From Blastobasis lacticolella (lineage: Eukaryota > Arthropoda > Insecta > Lepidoptera > Blastobasidae): DNA of 64,000 nucleotides. The stretch lies in assembly GCA_905147135.1 (NCBI GenBank), contig LR990048.1:5378563-5442562 (forward strand), written 5' to 3'. Below the pieces are notes generated by a model, which did not search any database, was not told the DNA's origin, and saw only the letters and a program-made list of their open reading frames with translations. Both the position numbers and the translations under genes were made by a program. Every line of letters starts with the position of its first letter. Position 1 is the stretch's first letter. Below are positions 50,460-61,515 of this stretch, piece by piece.

Positions 50460-53400
50460 ATGAAATCAAATTGGAAGTACTTTGTGTTGTGTGTTCTTGT
50501 AATTTTACAATGTGTAATGGTTGGGGGCTTAATAAACAATACTGTGTTCATTACGGACTGCAATGGTGCCATCGAAAAAGAACAAAAACTTATAATACTA
50601 AAAGGGCAAATATTAAAATTATGTTGCATGGCCGGCGAAAACTACACTGCACAAGATATCATACTTCAAGTAGATGGTAAACAATTGCCAACTGTGATCA
50701 TGAACAATACAACTATAAAGTTTGAGAAATTACAAATGCAAGAACATGATAGTACACAACATTATTGTCATAATAATAAAAGTGGCAGAAATGCTGGTAA
50801 AGGTGTTATAGTAGGATTACCTCCAAAAAATGTGACACATTTCGATTGTGTGTCTAAATATTTGGAAGAGTTAAAGTGTTCATGGAACTCGTCTGATATT
50901 ATATCGACAAACTACCGTTTAAAATTTTATGTGAACGATAAATTAGTCTATAGACGTGGATGTCCAAATTCTAAAAATAATGAGCCGCCCAGACACTGTG
51001 TGTGGAACTTAAGTAGTTCACCTTCGTATGGTAATTATAATACAAAACCTGAGATTAAGATAGAATTAGAGTCAGAAAACGATGTAGGGATAAACAATGA
51101 GACGTTTTTCATACACCATGCTGCCATATTTAAGTCAAAACCGCCTGCAAACTTGGTCATGGTAAACAATACCTCTCACAGCATATACATAAAATGGAAT
51201 ATCCCAGATGAAATATATGTTTTGGATGGTGACATAGAACACAAAATAGAATACGAAGTAATGAATGACACTCACCGTTTTGATATTATAAAATCGAATA
51301 AAATAAAAGAATGGTACGAAGTTAATATAACAGATTTGCCTTATGCACACATGGAATATACAATTAAAATTTCAGTGAAACTTGCTAGTGCTGATGATAA
51401 ATTTTGGTCAGATTTTGGAAATCGGTCCTTGTACACCGCGAGTGAAAAGCCAAAGAAGGCACCAGAAACAACCATTGGTGCTTTTTGGCAAAATGAGTTT
51501 ACAGATTACAGATTTCTGAACATATATTGGAGACAACTCAAGATTCAAGAAGAATCCGGTGACAATTTTGGTTACATTATAAATGTGAAGCAAGGAAAAG
51601 TATCTAAGACTTTAAATAGTAGTTTAGGATCTCTAGTAGTTGAGAACGCGACGCTCGAAGGAATTGAGGTGAGTATTTGGTCAAACAATGAAATGGGAAG
51701 ATCAGAGCATTACAATACATTGTACATTCCTGCCGTAAAGGAAACGCGTTCATTAGCAGTTAAATCATTGAGTAATTACGTTTATGAAAATGGTACACAT
51801 GAATTATTATGGAATAAAGTGGACAATGTGGACAGCTACACGATTTTCTGGTGTGAAGATGGCACAATAGACAGTTGTGCCGGAGAATTGGGCTTTCACA
51901 ATATAGGTAGTGGAATTGAAAGACATGTAATACATTTACCAAATCCTATAAGATATCGATTTGCAATTTCCGCGAATAGGGGATACATTTCTAGTGGAAT
52001 GATTTGGAGTCGATGTAACACATTACCAGGAAAAATTGATACTTTACCCGACATGGATTGGATTGGAGTGGATTTTAAAGACGATGAAAACTTTAGACGT
52101 GATACAGCAATACAGTTATCATGGTCAATCAATTGCATATTAAAATGGGACATTATTAGGGGATTTAATATAACGTATGACGCCCCTAATCAAGCAGAGC
52201 TAAAATATTTGTATGTTGATAACACAGATCAGAACGAAGTAAATATAACAAATTTATTACCACATACAAACTATACGATTGCTCTTGAAATATCCACTGA
52301 ATACGGGACAAAAACAGTTGCAAGACGATACATAAAAACTCGAGAGGGGATACCTACAGCACCGCAAAATGTCCGAATAACGCATGTAAGTAATGATTCT
52401 ATAACGCTATGGTGGAATCGCCCAAAAGAACTTAACGGGGACCCAACACATATTAGATACAAAATATTTAATTCTGAACACAAAGTAGATACAATCCAAA
52501 TTAATGAAACCCATTACAATTACACAAACAAAATGACGAGTTACAATTACACAGTCAACAACTTAGAGAGTTACACAAATTATTCAATTGGAGTCCAGAC
52601 TTGTAATATACATAGTTCAATTTGTTCGAATGCTGTATATGTACCGAAAATTAGAACAAGAATCGGTTCTGGAGTTAAGCCTTTGAATGTTACCTTCCGT
52701 AACAATCTTTTGAGCTGGAATGAACCAAGAACTACTGGCGGCCCAAATTTTTATTACGAGATAAAGGTTACTAAAGACAACATCACACAAACATATACCA
52801 CCAACGAGTTGAATAAAGCGATACAAGCTTGCGATAATAACACTAACCTTGAAGAATATGTTGTTCGGGTAGTAACAGTCGACCAAAACAATAATAAATA
52901 TGAAGGTGAATGGAGCGACAAAGTTACACAAAATTGTAAAACTATATATGATTATTATTGGATGATATTAATGGGAATCGTATTTATAGTCGTATTCGTA
53001 TTTATATTGATAGTTTTTATTTGTATAAAGAGGTACAACATGCAAAAAATAAAAAAAAATTTACACCTGCCAGATTTCGTAGAGACAGTTAAACTTAATT
53101 TAAATGAAAATCAACAAGAAAGGGCATTTTACGAATACATAATAAATAAAGACCCAATAATAATTCCACCACAATTAGCTAGTACAGAAAGCCAAAAACC
53201 AAATGCGTCTTCGAAAATTCCAAAAGTTGAATCCAGTTCCAATTCACCAAATAGAAATTCAACTGATGCTCCTTTAATGCCATCAACTGGAAAAGAACGT
53301 CAGCCGCCAAATCCACCAACTAATATTTCCCCTTATGTAGATCTGATACCAGTAAGTTTAAAAAATAGACAATTAATGGTGTCCCCTGAACAAAACAACA

Positions 53401-54101
53401 ACTGGAGTAACAAAGACTTGATTTCAAAACAGCCTAATACCAGCAAAGAGGTGATTGCACCAGTTCCACAGTTACTGCATACAGAAATATTGACAGAGGT
53501 ATCTGCAGAAAATTGTATAAATACTGAAGAAAATGAAAATAAAGGTACAGGCGACAACGTTGAAACAACATCTGAGGCTCATAATAACAGTACACATTAT
53601 AACAATGAACAACCTTCATTTAATAATACCAACGAACCAACATCAAATATTGCAATGGTTTCATCAACTAAGCAACAAAGTAATGACAAAGAATCAACAA
53701 CAAAGAATAGAAATAGAGAATCTGAAGGTATATTGCCCGTGAGTAATAGTGATAGAGAGGTTACAGCCATACAATATATTTCTTTTGAAGAATTATTAAA
53801 CCGTAGAGCAATTAAGTCAGAGACACAGTTTGACACTGAATCTAAAGGACTAGCCAATTCTTATGAGCCTAATCGACAAATTATATCAAATCCAGGTTTT
53901 ATACAAAATGAGGAGTCAAGCTCTCAAGAAAATGAGAAAGAAATAACTGATAAACATGAAGTACATCCTAATTTAGAAGAACCTTTACTAGTGAGTGACA
54001 GAAATACTAATAAAAAAGGAAAGGTAAAGCAAGTATTGGACAGGCGACACGTTTACGAAGGATATTCTACTTTAGTTGAATTTGACCGAAATAATAAATA
54101 A
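50460..54101 (+). CDS. dome: Domeless-like type I cytokine receptor, single exon, 1,213 aa
   Basis: Receptor of the insect JAK/STAT pathway (ligand-binding outside, kinase-bound tail inside). The ATG at 50460 is chosen over an upstream in-frame GTG because it opens a clean signal peptide (MKSNWKYFVLCVLVILQCVM). An Ig-like Cys-rich segment follows (about 35-115). The cytokine-binding module has C130-x9-C140-S-W142 and a WSxWS-like WSDFGNRS at about 316. Several fibronectin III domains follow up to about 825 (e.g. TAPQNVRITHVSNDSITLWW). The membrane helix is about 834-857, then a basic stop KRYN. The roughly 355-residue tail is Asn/Ser/Glu-rich and disordered, with tyrosines in YVDL (959), YISF (1106) and YSTL near the end. 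There are many N-glycosylation sites outside. The total length is close to Drosophila Dome (about 1,280). AATAAA at 54216-54221. Distinguishing Dome from its short paralogue latran rests on the long tail. Confidence 0.85.
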   Translation: MKSNWKYFVLCVLVILQCVMVGGLINNTVFITDCNGAIEKEQKLIILKGQILKLCCMAGENYTAQDIILQVDGKQLPTVIMNNTTIKFEKLQMQEHDSTQHYCHNNKSGRNAGKGVIVGLPPKNVTHFDCVSKYLEELKCSWNSSDIISTNYRLKFYVNDKLVYRRGCPNSKNNEPPRHCVWNLSSSPSYGNYNTKPEIKIELESENDVGINNETFFIHHAAIFKSKPPANLVMVNNTSHSIYIKWNIPDEIYVLDGDIEHKIEYEVMNDTHRFDIIKSNKIKEWYEVNITDLPYAHMEYTIKISVKLASADDKFWSDFGNRSLYTASEKPKKAPETTIGAFWQNEFTDYRFLNIYWRQLKIQEESGDNFGYIINVKQGKVSKTLNSSLGSLVVENATLEGIEVSIWSNNEMGRSEHYNTLYIPAVKETRSLAVKSLSNYVYENGTHELLWNKVDNVDSYTIFWCEDGTIDSCAGELGFHNIGSGIERHVIHLPNPIRYRFAISANRGYISSGMIWSRCNTLPGKIDTLPDMDWIGVDFKDDENFRRDTAIQLSWSINCILKWDIIRGFNITYDAPNQAELKYLYVDNTDQNEVNITNLLPHTNYTIALEISTEYGTKTVARRYIKTREGIPTAPQNVRITHVSNDSITLWWNRPKELNGDPTHIRYKIFNSEHKVDTIQINETHYNYTNKMTSYNYTVNNLESYTNYSIGVQTCNIHSSICSNAVYVPKIRTRIGSGVKPLNVTFRNNLLSWNEPRTTGGPNFYYEIKVTKDNITQTYTTNELNKAIQACDNNTNLEEYVVRVVTVDQNNNKYEGEWSDKVTQNCKTIYDYYWMILMGIVFIVVFVFILIVFICIKRYNMQKIKKNLHLPDFVETVKLNLNENQQERAFYEYIINKDPIIIPPQLASTESQKPNASSKIPKVESSSNSPNRNSTDAPLMPSTGKERQPPNPPTNISPYVDLIPVSLKNRQLMVSPEQNNNWSNKDLISKQPNTSKEVIAPVPQLLHTEILTEVSAENCINTEENENKGTGDNVETTSEAHNNSTHYNNEQPSFNNTNEPTSNIAMVSSTKQQSNDKESTTKNRNRESEGILPVSNSDREVTAIQYISFEELLNRRAIKSETQFDTESKGLANSYEPNRQIISNPGFIQNEESSSQENEKEITDKHEVHPNLEEPLLVSDRNTNKKGKVKQVLDRRHVYEGYSTLVEFDRNNK

Positions 54102-54447
54102 ACCTTAATGTTTTCCTTTATCTATAAGCACCGTTTACTTAGTTGATTTTGATTTAAGATTTCAGGCTGTGATATAAATGTAACTAGATAAATTAATATC
54201 TACGTTAGCTATTAGAATAAAACCCTTTCAAACCTTTTTTGACATTTTATTTTTGTTTATGTTTATTCAATTATTAATTATCTCATTGTAAATATTAAGT
54301 TTAATGATATTGAGTACTAATTATTACTGATTGTTTTCTATTTTTATAAAAAGGCATGCATGCATTATTATTATGTAAATTGTGTAAAGGAGAAAAGACA
54401 TAAAGAAAAAACTTGCATTCCTGTGCAACGAGAAAGATCTTACTTAT

Positions 54448-54697
54448 CATCATCATCATCATCACAGCCCATAACAGTCCACTGCAGGACTTCGGGCCTC
54501 TCCTACGAAAGGGGAGGTCATTGCCATAATCTCCACGCTTGGCAGGCGGGTTGGAGATCGCAGTGCAGTTGATGTAAATCTACCCAGAAAGATGCTGCTG
54601 CCCACCTTTCGGATTTGTCCCTTGGTCGCCTCTTACGACACCCACGGGAAGAGATGGGGTAGTGCTATTCTTTGAGGTGGCGGCACCACACACCACG
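54448..54697 (+). mobile_element. SINE-like family B copy with 10-bp target-site duplication
   Basis: Flanked by TCTTACTTAT at 54438-54447 and 54698-54707. It starts (CAT)n and 'CACAGCCCATAACAGTCCAC' and ends 'GGCGGCACCACACACCACG'. The middle differs from the other copies (it lacks the 'TATAACAATGGAAAATG' block), so it is a subfamily. Confidence 0.85.
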
Positions 54698-54861
54698 TCT
54701 TACTTATAATTTTATTAAAAAAGTATCAAATTATTATGTTTTTTTAACTCCCGATGAAAAATAATTATAAGTTAAAGGCGTGTACTATTATGATGAAGAA
54801 TCATAGTTAATTAACTTAGTCCACCTTTACTGCAGAATGGACTAAACCTATTGCGGAAACC

Positions 54862-55042
54862 TGCACATTCAGGCGACTGAATGTGTACCATGATGTAATC
54901 TGGTCAGGTTCCCCTTTTAACTCCGTGACCCTGCACCGAGGTCAGATGACAGTCGCTCTATTCTACCTATCGTTCTACCTGGTCTGCCAAATCCAGCATT
55001 ATGGTTAAAGAGTACAACCGGGATATTGACGCCAAGATTGAA
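54862..55042 (+). mobile_element. SINE family C 3' part
   Basis: Contains 'CATTCAGGCGACTGAATGTG', 'TCTGGTCAGGTTCCCC', 'GGTCAGATGACAGTCGCTC' and 'GGGATATTGACGCCAAGAT', with small deletions. Confidence 0.7.
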
Positions 55043-55084
55043 ATGGCAGCTGGCAACAATAGCGTCAAACACTCTTTTTAACCG

Positions 55085-55490
55085 ACTTAAAAAAGGAGGA
55101 TGTTCTCAATTAATTGAATTCTTTTTTATTTATGTTCCCCGATTACTCGAAGACGCCTAGACCTTTTTGGAAAATTCTTTTTTCATTTAAAAAAGTCTTC
55201 CCAAGTGGTTCCATGGTCATCAATGCAGGATCTAATGACGGGATCCTGGAAAAATCGAAGGCAAGTGTTTGTTACGTTACCATATCTTACTCAGGTCAAG
55301 TGTTCGCTTCAGAGTTTCATCATCTGATAATGCTCTGCTTATGATAAAGCCACAGAACTCTTTAACGATTAGGAGTTCGAGGATAGTACTGCAATTAGTC
55401 GAACGGCACTACTGGGTAGTATCTAGGGGTAACATGAAGCTTGAACCCTTTCAAGTTTCATGTTCATGTTGGATACCCTTATCCTAACTA
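55085..55490 (+). mobile_element. Dispersed lepidopteran-type repeat fragment
   Basis: Begins TTAAAAAAGGAGGATGTTCTC, then 'CCCCGATTACTCGAAGACGC' and 'GATCTAATGACGGGATCCTG'. I recall this text as a common dispersed repeat in moth and butterfly genomes but cannot give its class. It has no reading frame of interest. Confidence 0.5.
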
Positions 55491-55887
55491 TAACTGATTA
55501 AAAAACCAGGCTTAAAATCATAATAAAACACTCTTTTTACCATTCAAGTTGGTTTTATTTTTTATATATAGTGCAAGCGAAAAGGCTATCAGCACACATC
55601 AGTGCCGACACGTGCCAATCAGTGCTGTGTCGTGCCGACAACTGTGTCAGTAAAAAAGGATATTGTAGGTAGCATACATTTTGTACGACACTGTCCGTAC
55701 ACTTTAGTGGCAGTGTCGCCAAAGTCAAGTAAATTCCTCATGGACGGGTATACGTTTCTACAATAAAATATCAGATACGAATTTTGATCTCTAATAGTAG
55801 TTTATCTATTCTCATAGCTTAATGTTCCAATTTCATATTTGAAAACAGTCGTTTCAGGATACACTTTTTTCACGTCAGTCTATAAAA

Positions 55888-56964
55888 TTAAAAAAAAAAT
55901 CTTTTCGATACAGCATTTCCCATACTAATTTCATTACAGCTGTAACGTAAAATAACTTTTAAATCATTATGAACATTAGATGGACATTTGGTACCAGCTT
56001 TAAACACCATGAACTCACTTTTTGCGGCATTATAGATGAGGCCATGAGTCAGGGCATATCCTTCACACACGGCTAATAGCTTTCTCAGTCCACTGATCGA
56101 CGGGCTCAGCAGCACCATGTCGTCCGCGTAACTAATATTGTTTACATATACCCCATCAATGTGGCAGCCGACACGCATGCTGCTGAGCTCCCCGATCAGC
56201 GCATCCATATACAGATTAAAGAGAGTTGGGGAGGTTACTCCCCCCTGCCTCACCCCACACTTCAGTGTATACGAATCAGACCACTCGCTACCCCATCTCA
56301 CAACATTAGTCTGGCACGAATACCAACGCCCAAATATGCGCCCTATCTCCCTTGGTACACAGGCTTCATCCAGTTTTCTCCATAGGATATACACACATAT
56401 ACAGGCGTTTTCCTATTCGTGTAATACTCCACAGTGCACTTTAGGCCTAATATGGCGCTCTCAGTGGATAGACCTGGCACAAAACCAAATTGAGCGTCCC
56501 TCAAACGTATATACTTATTAAGAATCGAACTCAGCAGTCTGTCGAATATCTTGGCATCAATTGTTGCTAATGAACATAGGTCTATAATTATGCTTACTAG
56601 CTATGTCTCCAGTTCTATTCTTTACAATAGGTACAACCTCTGTTCTAATCGTTTCCGATGGCAAGTAGGAGTGACTAATACATAATGTGAAAAACATGGC
56701 CAAAACTCGATGCAAATGGAGACCAGCGTGTTGCAGATGCTCGACGCTGAGACCGTCATGGCCAGGGGATTTCCCGCGCTTCATATCCTTAATTGTGCGA
56801 CATACTTGTTTCACATCAAATTTTACTTCGTACTCCCCTTCCACGTCCGCCCCAGCGTCGCTCACCGCCCCGGTGTACCCTAGCGGAGATTTCACAGAGA
56901 AATGTTCCCTAAACATATTGGCTATGGCCGTAGCATCGGTCACACAATCAACGCCAACGTTCAA
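55888..56964 (-). mobile_element. LINE reverse transcriptase relic (minus strand)
   Basis: Three minus-strand frames in order: 56964-56557 with FDVKQVCRTIKDMKRGKSPG then HDGLSVEHLQHAG (RT motif 0/1 region); 56557-56395 with DAQFGFVPGLSTESAILGLK (motif 2a); 56394-55888 with LKCGVRQGGVTSPTLFNLYM and ISYADDMVLLSPS (catalytic YADD). Frameshifts between blocks and loss after the thumb make it non-functional. It is a non-LTR type, with the GVRQGG(V)xSP motif. It may be the 3' half of the element represented at 57846-58645. Confidence 0.85.
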
Positions 56965-56989
56965 TGGGGGTTTTCACGTTACCGAAGTA

Positions 56990-57840
56990 CCACAAGACAA
57001 AAGGTTACTACAGTCATAACCTAAGCGACAGAATAAATCCGACTAAGTTTATAACTCAAATATTTATTAAATACTTATCTAAAGTCACATACTGCCCTAT
57101 CACACATCCCTTCCAAGTTTCAGCAATGGCGGACGTGGAAATACTGCAGGGTCAGCGCTGTTTCTTTGGGTTCAACGTTTAAAGTTCCTACAGTAATGGA
57201 GGTCGGGGACAATACGCGAGCTTTGTGATTGGGGCTTGCTTCCTACTCAACAAGAGTATCAAGGGGAAAACACTGGTGACGATGATCAAACCTTCTTCAT
57301 TGGTGGTAATTGTGATACGGTTCATAGTCTGGTGTTATATCTTGTCACGCCTCTGTAATAACACGACGGAAAATCCAAATATGTCCTTTGACAAAACAAC
57401 AAAAAGTAACTGAAGATTCAGTCGGCAGCGGCAGCTCGGAACAGTTTGCTTGCGACGCCCGGCAAATCGATCTGAGTACGCCGCTAAGTCGAATTTTAGT
57501 TGGCTACAAATTTGCGGCTCACTCAGTCGGCGGCGAACAGTTTGCCTACTGGGGACGCGGCCTAAAACGATTACTCTTAAAGTAATTTATGGTGTCCATC
57601 TGCGCCGTCACTACCAACGGTATCTACGAAAAATCTTTTTATACTATTTGGGTTTTGTAGATGTTTAGGGATATTATACGACGAGTTATTATTGCTAAGA
57701 GGAGATACTTGTTTGATATGTTTCCACATAACAGTAGGTTTATCGTTATTCTTGCTAACGTAGTAAGTGAAATAACCTTGCTTTTCTTTTTCAATGGCGC
57801 TATTAACTAGGTTTCTAAGTTGCTTATAGTACTGTATATG
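56990..57840. other. Sequence between LINE fragments, nothing recognised
   Basis: No frame or family is supported. A GC-rich block at 57420-57590 has partly repeated 'TCGGCGGCGAACAGTTTGC' and 'TCGGAACAGTTTGC' text (an internal direct repeat). Confidence 0.4.
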
Positions 57841-57845
57841 GCTCT

Positions 57846-58082
57846 TTAATTTTGTTGATTGAGCTTGCGTGCATAAAATCCTACGCGTCCTCCTCTGGCA
57901 TTATGTTTCCTACATTTATGTTTAAACTGATAACCAGGAATTATAGGTGCATAATTTTGTTCACCATCCCTTAACCAGGTTTCGTTCAGCGCCAAAATAT
58001 CTATTTTGTACCTTTCTATAGATGTGATTAACTCATCGCGCCCTGTATTTAATGATCTAACAATAAGCAATCCCAAGTTCAA
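57846..58082 (-). mobile_element. LINE endonuclease N-terminal fragment
   Basis: Minus frame NLGLLIVRSLNTGRDELITS then IERYKIDILALNETWLRDGE. This is the start of an apurinic-like endonuclease of a Jockey/CR1-type LINE (N.RSL......L...I....(I/D)ILALNETWL). The rest of the endonuclease is absent; the RT relic begins 900 bp away. Confidence 0.8.
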
Positions 58083-58479
58083 ACATAGTTTTTTGATTTG
58101 AGTAATTTATAATGGTAACATATAATACAGAAATATTATTCTATGGCAGTATATCAAGAGTTTTGGCACTAAAGCAAAGCATTTTTCCATTAAATATATT
58201 ATAAAGCAAACTTGATTGTCGTAAATACTAATCGAGCTACAGTATTTATACAGTAGTTTCAGGTAACGGTAGCGGTAAAAACGGTAAGATTTATGTACCT
58301 AAGCAAAACATTATATAGTTAAATATGCATTTATTAAAAATTATACTTATAACGAGTAATAAACAATATCTTTAAAAAATAACAAAAGCTTATAGACTTC
58401 TTTATCGAAGAAATTAAATTATTGTTTAATGTGGTTATTAGGGCTAACATAAATATTACCAAAAACCCTTTCAAAATCG

Positions 58480-58645
58480 GCCTCCGACCGTAATCGATGT
58501 CGCGCTTTGCAAGATTCTTGTCGCGCGAAAAGTCCAACACAAGTCCACAGTCCAAGTCAAATGTCGATTTACATTCCGCACAGCGGAGATATTCCCGTCT
58601 AGGAAGGGAGCTGCTGCATTTCGCACATTTATTTGCAGGAGACAT
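58480..58645 (-). mobile_element. LINE ORF1-like zinc-finger N-terminus
   Basis: Minus frame MSPANKCAKCSSSLPRREYL then RCAECKSTFDLDCGLVLDF. CxxC ... CxxC ... C spacing is that of a PHD-like finger found at the start of ORF1 of some insect LINEs. The frame decays after RRPILKG. The upstream position relative to the endonuclease piece fits one decayed element. Confidence 0.5.
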
Positions 58646-59523
58646 CTTACGCCTTCTTTTAGCTAGCAGCCCTATTAATAGGAATACTCAGAAACAAATT
58701 CGGGATGATCCCATTTTAATATATTACTAATAATACGGCGAGTCGATCATAGATGGCGCTAGTGTTACATTGATAAGCGGTTATCGACCAGCGCGTCATA
58801 CGCGCGCGAACCGTTAAAAGTTTGAAAAATGCTTGAATTTGCGGCTGTTATAATGTATTTTGAACAAACCTTAAATTCCAGATGTAGAACGTCAGGAGTT
58901 TCAAGTACGGTTTGGGCACTCAATAGCCTATTTATAGCAATACTTTATAGCTCTTCTTATTGGAATATGAGTAGAAAAGAAAGTAGGTTTGCGTATTGCA
59001 CACTGATATTTTCAATTTGTCTTCTACTTTCTTAAGAGTCCTGCAGTACCTTCACTTGCTCAGGTTAAGCACAAACTGTTTATCAATATCGTAATGAATA
59101 AAGTGGAAAATTGACACAAAAACTACTTGTAATAATTTAAAATACGCGGACTAAATGTTTGCTTGTGCCCAGCAGCGCCCTCCACGGCACAAACTATGAA
59201 CTAATACACAACGACCGTCTTCATACAAAATACTATGCACAATAAGGTTTGAGTGTGTGCGTGCGTTTGTGTACTCAAGGGATGTATCTCTATCTCTTTC
59301 CCTCAATCGTGCATGTGTGCAAGTGCAGCTTAGCTACCAAGGAGACCTACCTACCTACCTTAGCTATAAGTGAAACAATTTTTATTTCTAAAAATTTATT
59401 TTTTGCGCTAGCCCGGTGTTCCGTATTCATTACGTGTGTCATTTATCTTAAGTTCTGAAATATCTACCTGGTGTTAACCTTACCTTCAATAAAATTGTAT
59501 TACATCTCGTAAATAACCAGTTT

Positions 59524-59763
59524 TGACGACCTGAGTGGTTCAATGGTCAACATGCCGGTATGCCACGCAAGAGGTCCCGGGTTCGATTCCCGGCCGGGCA
59601 GAAATTGAAATGATGAATTTTAATTTCTGTTACGGGTCTGGGTATTCTATGTATAATAAGTATGTATTTAAAAAGTATTTAAGTAGTATATCAGTTATCT
59701 AGCACCCATAGTACAAGCTTTGCTTAGTTTGGGGCTAGATAGCGCTGCGTAAATTTGTCCATG
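59524..59763 (+). mobile_element. tRNA-derived SINE (family A), plus strand
   Basis: Head GACGACCTGAGTGGTTCAAT and B box GGTTCGATTCC intact, body as in the other copies, tail (ATTT)n at 59764-59795. It lies immediately before the gypsy gag frame, so it may have replaced or interrupted its 5' region. Confidence 0.88.
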
Positions 59764-59809
59764 AATATTTATTATTTATTTATTTATTATTTAGTTTAAA
59801 TTTATTTGT

Positions 59810-60716
59810 GTGGAAACGGTTATTTCATCCGAACTTCCCCACATAATTGGTGACCCCGACGAACAAACCCCGACTGCAAGACGCAAGATGTCAACGGATT
59901 CAAGAGCTGGTACATCTGCAGCTGCAGGATTCACGAAGACGCAAGAATCGCAAGAGGTTTTTCGCGTTGGCGTACGAGTACCTGCTTTTTACCCAGATGC
60001 ACCCGATATGTGGTTTGCACAAATGGAGGGTCAATTCATATTAGCGAATATAACTAATGATGCCACGAAATTCCACTACGTTCAAGCACAACTGGAACAT
60101 CAGTATGCAAAGGAAGTTAAGGATATAATTACGTCAACACCAGCTACAAATAAGTACGAAAGAACAAACTTCTACAAAGAAGTTGAAATCGGAGCTCATA
60201 AAACGCTTATTAGCATCAACAGAGAGGAAGGTTAAGCACGAGGAACTCGGAGATCGCAAACCTTCGCAGTTCCTTCGCCACCTCCAGGATTTGGCTGGAC
60301 CGACGGTACCTGATGATTTTATTCGCACTTTGTGGGTAAATAGATTACCGGTCAATCTTCAGACGGCAATTATGTCGCAGCAGGATATGGAGCTGGAAAA
60401 GCTTGCCGACCTCGCAGATAAGGTGCACGACGCCGTGTTTATGAGCCCACAAGTTTCCTTGCTGGTGAAACTACCTCCGAAATCAAAGCCAATCGCAGGA
60501 CCCGTTCTGGAAGTTACCGCTTTGAAGAATCAAGCCCGACCTAACTGTTTTCGCTCCAGATCTCGCCGTAGGAACAACAGTCCGCATCCTAGATCTCGCT
60601 CCAAGTCCCACAATAGTGAGTACTGTTGGTATCATAGCAGATTTGGACCAAAAGCCACTAAGTGTACCACACCGTGCAAATATACGTTGGAAAACGGCAA
60701 CGGCAGTCGAAATTAG
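59810..60716 (+). mobile_element. Ty3/gypsy-type gag, frameshifted
   Basis: Frame 59810-60235 contains RVPAFYPDAPDMWFAQMEGQ and a Q(A)QLEHQYAKEVKDII segment. After a frameshift near 60180-60190, frame 60183-60716 continues with a KHEELGDRKPSQFLRHLQDL segment, a VDR-like NRLPVNLQTAI and a basic Arg/Ser tail. This gag type (P.F....PE.WF.Q.E..F.......T.F..V...L) belongs to an arthropod Ty3/gypsy lineage. It ends in an unusual C-x-x-H/C-like knuckle (YCWYHSRFGPKATKC). No LTR was found upstream. Confidence 0.8.
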
Positions 60717-60729
60717 CGGCTAACGTTTG

Positions 60730-61515
60730 CCACTCTGCACCAGGCCGCTTGTTTGTTGTGGATCGCTGTACTAAGGTCCAGTTCCTTATAGACACAAGAT
60801 CGGATCTATGTGTTTATCCACGCACTGCTTTAAAGGAAGCCCGTAAGACGACGGATTACAAATTGTTCCCAGCAAATGGAACGGTGATACATAACTATGG
60901 CACGGTGTAATTAAATTTAGAATTTGGCCTACGACGTGCTTACGTATGGAGATTTTAATGGCCGACGTATCCAAACCCATAATCGGCGTTGACTTTCCAT
61001 TGTTCTACAATCTACTTGTTGACTGCCGGAATTACAAGTTCATCGATGCATTAACTACGCTGAGCGTTATTGTACCTCCTAAGAAGCCTTCAGAAGCTAT
61101 ATCATCTATCAAAGCCGTCTTGGGTGATACAGAATTTTACTCCATTCTACGAGAATATCCAGATATTACGCGTCCAGCTGGAACGCCTCGTGAAGCGAAA
61201 CACAAAACCGTGCATCATATTTGCACCACTGCCGGCCCACCGGTTGCAAGTCGTCCAGGCCGTTTACCACCAGATCGTTTGAAGATAGCTCATAAAGAGT
61301 TCCATTATATGCTAGCAAGCGGTACAGCACGTCGTTCAGATAGCCCATGGTCTTCTCCGCTTCATCTTGTACCCAAAAAAGACGACGGTTGGAGACCATG
61401 CGGCGACTATAGAGCACTGAATGCCCGAACGGTACCGGATAAGTACCCTGTTAAACACATACAAGATTTTTCTTACCAAATGTCTGGCTGCAAGGTGTTT
61501 TCCGTCATTGATTGA
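60730..61515 (+). mobile_element. Ty3/gypsy-type pol: protease and RT N-terminus, truncated
   Basis: The protease region has (V)QFLIDTRSDLCVYPR, where the catalytic DTG is DTR, an inactivating change. The RT start is 60946-61515: KHKTVHHICTTAGPPVASRP, then LASGTARRSDSPWSSPLHLV, PKKDDGWRPCGDYRALNART and the opening of the catalytic block at FSVID. The frame ends there because the sequence switches to a LINE on the other strand. Frame breaks lie between the protease and RT. Confidence 0.85.
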
